Of a stretch of 46,209 bases of DNA, positions 1 to 7,956 are shown piece by piece (position 1 is the first letter of the stretch; the number at the start of each line of letters is the position of its first letter). The notes under the pieces were generated by a model. It saw only the letters and a program-made list of their open reading frames with translations. It was not told the origin of the DNA and did no database searches. The position numbers were made by a program, and so were the translations under genes. Location: contig WJKH01000029.1 of NCBI GenBank assembly GCA_014729235.1, forward strand, positions 1 to 46,209. Reading direction: 5' to 3'. The stretch is from Candidatus Dojkabacteria bacterium. GTDB taxonomy: Bacteria > Patescibacteriota > Dojkabacteria > SC72 > WJKH01.

Positions 1-195
1 AGAAAGATCACTCCTCCACCAGAAGACTGGCCAATTTGGCGGTATTTATGGGATATTGTTGAAGTGCTATTGACTTTTGTAAACGCATTAAGCTTTACAT
101 TTATTCCCTATATACAAGCTTATACCGAAATGATGGTAGGAAAAGGAATGAGAAAAAATTACTACGTTACAGAAAAAGTCCGCATTAGAAAGTAA
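1..195 (+). CDS. C-terminal fragment of a membrane-associated protein (truncated by window start; possibly glycosyltransferase-like)
   Basis: Frame 1 is open from base 1 to TAA at 193-195: RKITPPPEDWPIWRYLWDIVEVLLTFVNALSFTFIPYIQAYTEMMVGKGMRKNYYVTEKVRIRK*; hydrophobic segment. Not in the supplied ORF list because it has no start. Confidence 0.6.
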   Translation, partial: RKITPPPEDWPIWRYLWDIVEVLLTFVNALSFTFIPYIQAYTEMMVGKGMRKNYYVTEKVRIRK

Positions 196-267
196 TTCGT
201 AATTAACTGCTCTGAATCATTCACTATTCAGGGTTTACATTTTGTGACCCAAATAATATACTAGATT

Positions 268-1527
268 ATGTTAAATCTTCCCTTCTTAAAAAAGAAGCCT
301 CCCCAAAAGCCTGAATTTGGTCAAGACCTTTTAGCTATAGATATCGGTACAGAATACCTTAAAGCTCTGCTTTTCAAAACCAATAAGCTTGGAATTATAG
401 TTCAAAAGGTTTCGAGAATTCAGCAGCAGAAAAGTGCCATGAGCAAAGGCATAATCATGAATCTTACTACAGTCCTTGAAAATTGCAAGCTCACAATTGA
501 GGAATTAACTTCTGATATTCCTCCTGAAAGCAGACCTCGAAAAGCAGTCCTCGGCTTAGCCGGAGAATTCATTCAAGGAATTTCAATTATTGTGAACTAC
601 GAGCGCGATGAAAAGCATGAAACTGAAGTGACTGAAGCTGAACAAAGCAAGATTATTGCCAAAGTACACAACCAAATTATTCAATCAGGGAAAGAAGATC
701 TGGCCCGCAGAACTGGTTTACTTACAGAAGATATTGAGATAATTCATATAACAGTTACAGGAATGGAAATCGGAGGAATGCCCGTTGATTCGATGATCGG
801 CTTTAAAGGAAAGAGCGTTAGACTTTTCTTTTATGCTTCATTTGCTCCTAAAACATTTATAGAATCGCTGCATTCGCTGACTAAATCCCTTGAACTCGAG
901 CTTTCAACTATAGTTTCGCAACCTTTTGCAGTTGCGAGGGCATTCTCAGGAGCGAGAAACCGTGATTTTTCGGGAATTTTCATTGATATTGGAGGAGGAA
1001 CTACCGACATCGCAATAGTATCAAACGGCAATGTCGTAGATACTCAAATGTTTGCTTTTGGCGGCAGAGTTTTCACAAAGGAAATCGCCGACAAAATGAA
1101 TTTAGACTACCGGCACGCCGAAATCAGAAAGCTTAAGTACTCAAACGGACAGTTAAGCGGGAAAATTAGCTCCGAGACAAAAAGTCTTATGTATGAGGTA
1201 TCAAGTCTGTGGATGCAGACTCTACAATCGGCCCTCGAAATGGCTGAGGATATCGAGGTTTTGCCTCCTCACATCTATCTCTGCGGGGGTGGAGCCCTCC
1301 TTCCGGACATTAAGGACGTAATGATTGAATTCCCATGGACAAAGCTACTTCCGTTCAGTGTGATTCCCAAAATTGAGTTAATTAGGCCGGATAAGCTTGA
1401 AAATGTAGTCGACAACTCAGGTATGCTTATAAATACTTATGATGTAACACCCGCTGCATTGGCAAAATTCGCTTACGATAAGATTAAAAACCCTGAGAAT
1501 TATTATAAGGAAAATAAATCAAATTAG
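268..1527 (+). CDS. Actin-like ATPase of the FtsA/PilM superfamily
   Basis: Phosphate-binding motifs LLAIDIGTEYLKALLF and GIFIDIGGGTTDIAIVSNG, plus YLCGGGALLPDIKDV near the C-terminus. Confidence 0.75.
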   Translation: MLNLPFLKKKPPQKPEFGQDLLAIDIGTEYLKALLFKTNKLGIIVQKVSRIQQQKSAMSKGIIMNLTTVLENCKLTIEELTSDIPPESRPRKAVLGLAGEFIQGISIIVNYERDEKHETEVTEAEQSKIIAKVHNQIIQSGKEDLARRTGLLTEDIEIIHITVTGMEIGGMPVDSMIGFKGKSVRLFFYASFAPKTFIESLHSLTKSLELELSTIVSQPFAVARAFSGARNRDFSGIFIDIGGGTTDIAIVSNGNVVDTQMFAFGGRVFTKEIADKMNLDYRHAEIRKLKYSNGQLSGKISSETKSLMYEVSSLWMQTLQSALEMAEDIEVLPPHIYLCGGGALLPDIKDVMIEFPWTKLLPFSVIPKIELIRPDKLENVVDNSGMLINTYDVTPAALAKFAYDKIKNPENYYKENKSN

Positions 1528-1539
1528 TTTCTGACATAA

Positions 1540-4275
1540 ATGACCGAGAAAAAAGACAATGATGCTAAAAAAATAAAGAAACTCATTATCAAGTCTGAAG
1601 ATGAGTTAATTGATGTTATTAGAAAGCTGAAAAACAGCGATTCAAAGCACATTATATTAACCTTCGCTGAAAAATCCGACCTATTGATTAGTCCAATCAG
1701 CTTCAAAGTCCTTCAAAAGACTGCTGATGAAGAAGGGAAGTTAATAATTGCACAGATAGTACAGCACAAAGCAGGATTGACAAATGCACAATTTGCAAAA
1801 GTAACTGCTACTTCTTCTCCAAACGAAGTCCCTGCTGATCTCTGGAAAATCGCTAAGCAGGATTTAGAATTTCGCCAAGAGGACAAAGCAGAGCGACTTA
1901 AGCATAAAGATAAATTACCTGAGCCCAAACAAGATCCTGAACCGACAGAAACTCCTGAAAACATGGATCTGAAAGAATTCGACCTCGCAAAAGAAGCTGA
2001 CTGTGGGGAGAAACCTCTTCCTATTAAAGACGAGACCGATATTCCTGAAATTGAAGACTCTGACGAAGGTTCCGAAGAACCTATAACTGAAGATAAAGAA
2101 GAGCCAAAAGAAGGTCCGCAGGAACATGTATCAGATTTTCAGAAACGAATATCCGAGACCCTCCTAAAAGCTCAAAAAGACTACACAGATCCACAAAACA
2201 AAATTGTAAGGGAAGATGATTTCATTATTGCACTCGATCAAGATATCAAGGATGTCCCGGGAGTAAACCTTGATGAATTTGAAAACGAATCTCTTGAGTC
2301 ATTTGAAAGAAGTGATGAAGATTCTGATTCCAATTCCAATGAACAGAAGTTGAAATCTAGTGACAAAAAGGCCTCCTCTGAAAAACCCACAACTGTGGAG
2401 TCTAAAGATCCAGCTGAAATCGAGTCCAAATTGCCATCATCATCTCAAAACAATACCCCTACCCCTTCAGAGAAAAAGACACCTAAAAAGCTCTCAAGAC
2501 CGGATAAAGATAACGACTTAAAACTCGAATTTTATGAAGATGATATTGACCAGTTTGACCTGCAAAATGATAAAGCCGATACCAAACAGCCCCAGAAATC
2601 ACACATAAACTCTTCGGGACCTGATACCAGCAGCCACAAAAACTCGGCAAAAGATAGAATTAAGGACTTTATTAAGTCCGCCTCTGATAAAATTCAACAA
2701 ACGGCGGCATCAGTTAAAGCCGGCTCTCCCGATGAAAAAGCTGACTCCGATTTGCAACCCAAACCCAACCCACAACTTCAAAAAAAAAGTAGTGATCTCG
2801 TAGGAAAAGACCTCAGAAATACACCTGCCCCCAAACCCCAGAAATCTATGCAGATATCACATAAACCAACAAACTACACAAACTCAGCGCTCTCACCTTC
2901 CCAATTCAATCAAATGCAAAATCATGCTCAAGGCCGTAGAAATACAGCGAGTCCGATATCATCAATTATCTCATCCCTTAAAACCTTAGTATCCAGCATC
3001 CTTCCAAAAGGAAAGAATCTCAATATTAGAAAGCTGATCCTCCCAACTGTATTTATTTTCCTCTTGATTTTTTATGGGATTTATAAAATAACTTCTCAGG
3101 CAACCGTTAATGTATCAATTGAAAGCAGACCTGTAACATTTGAAAGAACTTTTACCGGCAAAGAGGGAGCAGAATTTAGCTTATCCGAAGACCGCATCGC
3201 CGTTAAAAAGGAAGAAGTTGTCAGAGAACGGTCAGAAACAGGTGATGCAAGCGGGACAGGTTACGAAGGCGAACCATCAAGCGGCACTATTAAAGTACAG
3301 TGCCTGATATCAGTAGATGAGTTTCCTGATAACGTAATTACTATCCCAAAAGGAACTACTGCTACAGAAATATCTACAGGAAAAAAATACGAGACTCTCT
3401 CAGCGATCGATGATAAACAGTGCCCATCACTTACATCAATTGATATCAAAGCGAAAGGCGTGGGCCCTGACTATAACCTGGAATCAGGTTCCGGCGTATT
3501 CGCTTTCGATGGATTTGACCGCAACAAGGTATCCGCAGTCAATGTGTCAGCAATAGACGGCGGCACACAAGAAGAAGTACCCGAAATTACCCAAGAAGAT
3601 GTTGATGACTTAATTGAAGACCTAGAGGAAATTGTTGAAGAAGAAGCCCAGACTGAACTTGAAGAGATTAATGCTGTTGACGGCTGGATCGTAATTCAGG
3701 ATACAATTGATCACGAAACGGAAGGCGACCCAAAACCCGATCCCTCAGTTGGAACTCAATCCGAAACATTTGACATTGGACTGAGCGTAAAAAGCAGTGC
3801 CCTATACTATCGCAAAAGTGATATTGAGAATTCCCTGCCTGAGATCATTCTCGAAGAAGCCCGCAAACAAAACGTTTTTGGCAACACTACTGAACTGCAA
3901 GTAGTCGGCGAAATTGACACCAGATACAGCGTTGATGTGGAAGATAATGATGATGCGGAAGAAGTTAAAGTCAAAATCGAGGTCTCCGCTATGGTCAAGC
4001 CCGAGATTACTGAGGAGGAGATTCTCGCAAATCTGGAAGGCAAAAGCTGGAACGAAGGCATGGATTATCTTGGAGATTTGCCATTTCTCGCCGGTCCGGT
4101 CGAAGCAGATTTCAAACCCGCCTGGTTCCCTGCATTCTTGAAGCACTTTCCCGACGGCAAAAACCAAATCTTTGTCCATATTAACGAGGTTAGTTTCTCT
4201 TCCGATGAATCAGAGGACATTCCTGAAGAATCAGAATCTGAGGAATCTCAAGACGAGGATCAATCTGAAGACTAG
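1540..4275 (+). CDS. Large acidic single-pass membrane protein with baseplate-J-like C-terminal half
   Basis: 911 aa; ~480-aa low-complexity acidic/Ser/Lys N-terminal region, one TM (ILPTVFIFLLIFYGIYKI), then GTIKVQC...VITIPKGTTATEISTGKKYETLSAI...IKAKGVGPDYNL resembling baseplate J/gp47-type proteins annotated in CPR genomes. Confidence 0.6.
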   Translation: MTEKKDNDAKKIKKLIIKSEDELIDVIRKLKNSDSKHIILTFAEKSDLLISPISFKVLQKTADEEGKLIIAQIVQHKAGLTNAQFAKVTATSSPNEVPADLWKIAKQDLEFRQEDKAERLKHKDKLPEPKQDPEPTETPENMDLKEFDLAKEADCGEKPLPIKDETDIPEIEDSDEGSEEPITEDKEEPKEGPQEHVSDFQKRISETLLKAQKDYTDPQNKIVREDDFIIALDQDIKDVPGVNLDEFENESLESFERSDEDSDSNSNEQKLKSSDKKASSEKPTTVESKDPAEIESKLPSSSQNNTPTPSEKKTPKKLSRPDKDNDLKLEFYEDDIDQFDLQNDKADTKQPQKSHINSSGPDTSSHKNSAKDRIKDFIKSASDKIQQTAASVKAGSPDEKADSDLQPKPNPQLQKKSSDLVGKDLRNTPAPKPQKSMQISHKPTNYTNSALSPSQFNQMQNHAQGRRNTASPISSIISSLKTLVSSILPKGKNLNIRKLILPTVFIFLLIFYGIYKITSQATVNVSIESRPVTFERTFTGKEGAEFSLSEDRIAVKKEEVVRERSETGDASGTGYEGEPSSGTIKVQCLISVDEFPDNVITIPKGTTATEISTGKKYETLSAIDDKQCPSLTSIDIKAKGVGPDYNLESGSGVFAFDGFDRNKVSAVNVSAIDGGTQEEVPEITQEDVDDLIEDLEEIVEEEAQTELEEINAVDGWIVIQDTIDHETEGDPKPDPSVGTQSETFDIGLSVKSSALYYRKSDIENSLPEIILEEARKQNVFGNTTELQVVGEIDTRYSVDVEDNDDAEEVKVKIEVSAMVKPEITEEEILANLEGKSWNEGMDYLGDLPFLAGPVEADFKPAWFPAFLKHFPDGKNQIFVHINEVSFSSDESEDIPEESESEESQDEDQSED

Positions 4276-4338
4276 TATCTTGGATCGAGGTCTTTATTAC
4301 ACAGTATCCTGGGGATCGCTAATACTTTTACGTGAATC

Positions 4339-4491
4339 TCATTTGTATTTTTTGTATTTGCCTTTCTTGAGCTCCAATGGAAGTTTAGCCTTAAGAGTTA
4401 AGTTATGAATCAGTTCCTCTGTCTCCTTAACTGTTGTTCCGTTCAAATTTCTCACACTTATTAGACCAAGATTAGATGTTATCAGGATCAA
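4339..4491 (-). pseudogene. Possible short ORF or gene remnant
   Basis: Minus-strand open frame LILITSNLGLISVRNLNGTTVKETEELIHNLTLKAKLPLELKKGKYKKYK* with no ATG start; composition looks protein-like but no family recognised. Confidence 0.25.
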
Positions 4492-4531
4492 AAAGCCTTT
4501 TTATTCTTTGACGAATGGTTAGATGGGAAAC

Positions 4532-4617
4532 TAATATGAGTTAAGAAATTCAAAATCAATAGAGCAATAAGTCCTAGTCGCATTTTCATGCAGGATTATT
4601 TCGCATACCATGTATTA
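4532..4617 (+). repeat. Interspersed repeat copy A (hybrid/internally deleted)
   Basis: TAATATGAGTTAAGAAATTCAAAATCAATAGAGCAATAA joined to GTCCTAGTCGCATTTTCATGCAGGATTATTTCG; first half matches copies B/D, second half matches copies C/D. Confidence 0.75.
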
Positions 4618-4843
4618 ACAATATTATATTTCGGTAACACATTTTTTATCTAATGAGACTCACTTGGCCATCCAACGATTTCTTTGATATAATAGGCCTG
4701 TTTGACTGGACAGAGAAACTACGAACTTTTGCGCTTTATAATTGAGTTTTTACTTGGCTTGCGACCAGGGAGATATATCGATCTCGGCTATATTGTCGAA
4801 TCGTGTGTTAGCACCCTCCATCCGAAGCAAGACAAGAAGCGCA

Positions 4844-4902
4844 GGACTGCGAAGTGATCCTAATTTTGAGCTTGCGAAAAATTTGATCACGGAGCAAAGT
4901 CC
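4844..4902 (+). repeat. Long imperfect stem-loop immediately upstream of tRNA-Val
   Basis: GGACT(4844-4848)/AGTCC(4898-4902), GTGATC(4854-4859)/GATCAC(4885-4890), ATTTT(4863-4867)/AAAAT(4877-4881). Confidence 0.5.
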
Positions 4903-4908
4903 GAGCAC

Positions 4909-4982
4909 GGGCGAATAGCTCAGCTGGCTAGAGCACTTCGTTGACATCGAAGAGGTCGTAGGTTCAAGTCCTGCTTCGCCCA
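4909..4982 (+). tRNA. tRNA-Val (anticodon GAC), CCA not encoded
   Basis: Acceptor GGGCGAA/TTCGCCC, D arm GCTCAGCTGGCTAGAGC, anticodon stem-loop CTTCG-TTGACAT-CGAAG, T loop GTAGGTTCAAGTCCTGC, discriminator A. Confidence 0.95.
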
Positions 4983-5083
4983 TCCCGCTAACCTATAGTA
5001 AACATATTCGAATCCTTACCTTACAAAACAAAGGCGAACTTATCAACTTCGTAAAAAATTAGGAAATTTCTCCCAAAAGATGC

Positions 5084-5089
5084 TATAAT
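5084..5089 (+). promoter_or_regulatory. Candidate extended -10 promoter (TGCTATAAT)
   Basis: TGCTATAAT at 5081-5089; ATG of the small upstream ORF is 10 nt beyond the -10 box. No clear -35. Confidence 0.45.
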
Positions 5090-5099
5090 CACTCCAACA

Positions 5100-5156
5100 A
5101 TGCAAAAACAAAGCCTAAAAACACACAACAGCTGTTGCTGTAAACCAACAATTTAA
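5100..5156 (+). CDS. Candidate Cys-rich leader peptide MQKQSLKTHNSCCCKPTI
   Basis: 19-codon ORF ATG...TAA with TGT TGC TGT at 5133-5141, located upstream of cysM on the same strand and overlapping a hairpin. Confidence 0.45.
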   Translation: MQKQSLKTHNSCCCKPTI

Positions 5157-5184
5157 TATTGGTTTACTTTGCTTTGTATTTTTC
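5140..5184 (+). terminator. Terminator/attenuator-like hairpin with imperfect U-tract
   Basis: GTAAACCAA (5140-5148) / TTGGTTTAC (5159-5167), 9 bp perfect, 10-nt loop, followed by TTTGCTTTGTATTTTTC. Confidence 0.5.
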
Positions 5185-5321
5185 ATTTACCCCGATAAAC
5201 CTCCAATTCACTATTGAACCCTCAGATTTCCATACAAACCCCAAATTCCGAACCCAGCCCAGCCACACATAAATCCCCATATGCAAAAATAATTAGTTGA
5301 GTAAACCAAACTTAACTAAAT

Positions 5322-5460
5322 TAATGTGAATTAAAAAAAAGACTGCAGTTGAAAAGCGCGGGTAGCCAATCGGTTTAAGCTTTGACGGGTGAGAGGTCGA
5401 ATGACCCAAAGCTATGGCAAAAAGTCCTTGTCGCCTTTTCATGCAGGATTATTTCGTAAC
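5322..5460 (+). repeat. Interspersed repeat copy C containing a structured-RNA-like core (5343-5446)
   Basis: Shares GACTGCA(G/A)TTGAAAAGCGCG ... GCAAAAAGTCCT(T/A)GTCGCCTTTTCATGCAG(G/A)ATTATTTCGT with copy D at 26361-26583 (opposite strand). Confidence 0.8.
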
Positions 5461-5481
5461 TTAAATAGTATTATTAATTCA

Positions 5482-6378
5482 ATGGACAAAAACAGTATAT
5501 TGGGAACAATCGGAAACACACCAATAATCGAGCTGCGCAGATATTCATTCAACAAAAACGTAAAAATATTCGCAAAACTCGAAGGACGAAATCCCGGGGG
5601 GTCAATTAAAGACAGAGTCGCCCACCAACTCGTACTCAGTGCAGAGACAAAAGGACTCATAAGCAAAAACCGAGATATAAAGTTAATTGAGGCAACAAGC
5701 GGAAATACAGGAATCGGTTTGGCTATGGTGTCTGCAATACGAGGCTATAAGTTTCTTGCGGTAATGCCGAAAAATGCGAGCACCGAGCGAAAAAAGTTAA
5801 TCAAACAATTCGGAGCCGACCTCCTGCTAACAGATGGAAGTAAAGGCAGCAATTTCGCCCTCAAGACTGCACAAGAAATTGTAAAAAATACCCCGGAGAA
5901 ATACATCATGCTAAATCAATACAACAACCCGGCAAATCCGGAAGCGCATTTTTTGACTACAGGCAAAGAAATCCAGCAACAAATGCCTGAAATCACACAC
6001 TTTGTCGCCGGGATGGGAACCGGGGGCACGCTGATGGGAGTAGGAAAACGATTAAAGCAATTTAAGAAATCTATAAAAGTTATCGGAGTAGAACCTGCCA
6101 AAGGCTCAAAACTTCAAGGTCTTAGAAATATGGAAGAATTTATCCCCGGTGTCTATAAACCCGCCTTAATAGATAAGAAATTGATTATTGCCGACGACAG
6201 TCCTGCTCTTGAGCTTGTTGGTGATTTAGCCCGTATTTCCGGGATTTCTGTAGGTTTTTCTTCAGGCGCTGCTCTTTGGGGTGCCCGGGAGCTGTCAAAA
6301 TCTCTCAAAAATGGTATAATTGTAACGGTTTTTCCTGATTCAGGTGATCGATATCTAAGTCTGACGCCAGTGGTTTGA
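5482..6378 (+). CDS. cysM: Cysteine synthase (CysM/CysK-type, PLP-dependent)
   Basis: MDKNSILGTIGNTPIIELRRY, KLEGRNPGGSIKDRVA, IEATSGNTGIGLA, GMGTGGTLMGVG, FPDSGDRYLS. The ORF-track start at 5389 lies inside the repeat element; ATG at 5482 is preferred. Confidence 0.93.
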   Translation: MDKNSILGTIGNTPIIELRRYSFNKNVKIFAKLEGRNPGGSIKDRVAHQLVLSAETKGLISKNRDIKLIEATSGNTGIGLAMVSAIRGYKFLAVMPKNASTERKKLIKQFGADLLLTDGSKGSNFALKTAQEIVKNTPEKYIMLNQYNNPANPEAHFLTTGKEIQQQMPEITHFVAGMGTGGTLMGVGKRLKQFKKSIKVIGVEPAKGSKLQGLRNMEEFIPGVYKPALIDKKLIIADDSPALELVGDLARISGISVGFSSGAALWGARELSKSLKNGIIVTVFPDSGDRYLSLTPVV

Positions 6379-6645
6379 ATCGTGCTTTCGGTTATCTCGA
6401 TCACGGAAGAGGAGAAGGGTAAATAATCACCGGTAAAATTTATATCAAATAGGTTCCGGAAGTTGTTGCTCTGATCGGCTTTTCTGAAAAACCTGAGTAA
6501 AGATTGTTGGCTACCTTAACAATTTAATGCGATATCTCGAGAGATTTCCTTTTGTTTACGTGCTCGAGTCGGCATACTTGGTAACAGCTCTCTTTGCCCA
6601 CTAATAAACGGGTATTAAAACCGTTTGTTGCTTGCGTTGCTCTAA

Positions 6646-6669
6646 AGTAAATCTCTTTCGAGATTTACT
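6646..6669. repeat. Perfect hairpin AGTAAATCTC-TTTC-GAGATTTACT
   Basis: 10-bp perfect stem with tetraloop, followed by TGTGCTCGCTATC. Confidence 0.6.
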
Positions 6670-6709
6670 GTGCTCGCTATCCTCAGCAATAAAATGAGTT
6701 TAAAATTCA

Positions 6710-7859
6710 ATGTCAGAATCTGAACAACAAGAGCACTATTATCCAGAAAAACGTCAAGGTTGCGAGCCACATACTATCCAAGGCCCTAATGGAGGAAGCA
6801 TGAAGGTTTATTTCGAGAGACATGGGTCCGAACGCAACGTTAATGCTGAAACGCTGATGGGTCGAGTGCCTCCTGGTGGCATTTGTCTTGAAGCAGTTCC
6901 TCCCACACCTGGTAATTGGATTCAGTCTCCCCCAGGTAAAGTCCTTTCCCAATATTATGAAGCACCCAATGGGGAAATATATCCCATAATACCTCTTGCG
7001 CTTCACACATACTGTGCAGACAATCAAATTCCAATTCTTCTTCCGGACTTTTCAACCCCAGATATGCCAAATATAACGACAACCTCACACCTGTTAATTG
7101 CAACATCGATTATTATAGAATTCTTAGTATCGTACCTGGGGACAAGAAGCTATGAGAACGTTTTTGCTGATTCCAGAGATGAATCTGAAAAACTTATAGA
7201 CTATTTGATGAACTCTGTAAAAGTTAGCCGTAGAGAATTTCTCATTGGAACTGCGGCAGTAGCCGCAGCATTATGCATCCCTGCATCATATATAAGGCTT
7301 ATATATGCAAGATTTGCAAGAAAAGCCTCAAGCAATGGTCTCGATGATCTTTATAACACTGAAAATGACTCACCAGATTTTTGCGAAAAAAAAGAAAACT
7401 TAATGCAACATACAGAAGGACTCCATTTGCAGATTTATTAGACCCCAAAATTTTTTAAGAAACTTAGTATGGGCATCAAAGCTGGTTGCCTACCAGGAAG
7501 AAAACAAAAATTCAGATATTGCTTTTTTTCTCGGAAATAATCATGGCGGTTTTGAGTTTTTTTACAAAATCGGAACACATTTGGGTTCCGGCTTATTAAA
7601 TAAGATGATTCTTATATATTTATCTGACGCCCCAGGATTACTTGAAGATAACGGAGTCGAATCCATAACAAAAATGAAAATTTTACACCCCGCAAAAGGA
7701 TCCGGAGAGACTAAATGGACTGACACAATATTTACGAATGACAAACTAGATTACCTCTTAACTCAACTTTTCCAGCGACAGCAACAACAAAAACAGCAGC
7801 AGCAACAACAACATGAACACCAGCAACGCTTCCCCGGAATGGAGACCGAAAAAGCATGA
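6710..7859 (+). pseudogene. Tiki/TraB-like protein gene interrupted by two frameshifts
   Basis: ORF 6710-7441 and the open frame leading into 7581-7859 become one ~383-aa reading frame if one A is added to the A8 run near 7385 and one T to the T6 run near 7450: ..PDFCEKKRKLNATYRRTPFADLLDPKIFLRNLVWASKLVAYQEENKNSDIAFFLGNNHGG... Contains GNNH (GxxH) motif and C-terminal polyQ. Confidence 0.6.
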
Positions 7860-7956
7860 CTTGCCCTAAATACCCCTTCCCAAAAACGCCAAATCCAGAT
7901 ACAATACAAATATGATGACAGCAAAATCAAACAAGATGATACGCCCGGAATATACC

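Noticed and set aside
831-1031. Antisense ORFs inside clear CDSs (e.g. 831-1031, 1713-1964, 3802-4179, 12194-12643, 32819-33238)
   Set aside because: They lie opposite strong coding frames, have biased or low-complexity composition and no recognisable domains.
1540-4275. Baseplate-J-like protein as sign of a prophage or contractile injection system
   Set aside because: No tail sheath, tube, spike or other phage structural genes are nearby; the protein has a TM and sits with an actin-like ATPase.
4750-4983. 77-aa minus-strand ORF (MGEAGLEPTTSSMSTKCSS...)
   Set aside because: It is the antisense of the tRNA-Val gene, a common spurious ORF.
5389-5481. N-terminal 31-residue extension of cysM (MRGRMTQSYGKKSLSPFHAGLFRNLNSIINS)
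   Set aside because: It translates the structured repeat element; copy D is read in a different frame ahead of its gene, so the sequence is conserved as nucleic acid, not protein.
7780-7835. CAA/CAG polyQ tract as a microsatellite of functional interest on its own
   Set aside because: It fits as the low-complexity C-terminus of the frameshifted gene; no independent evidence of function.
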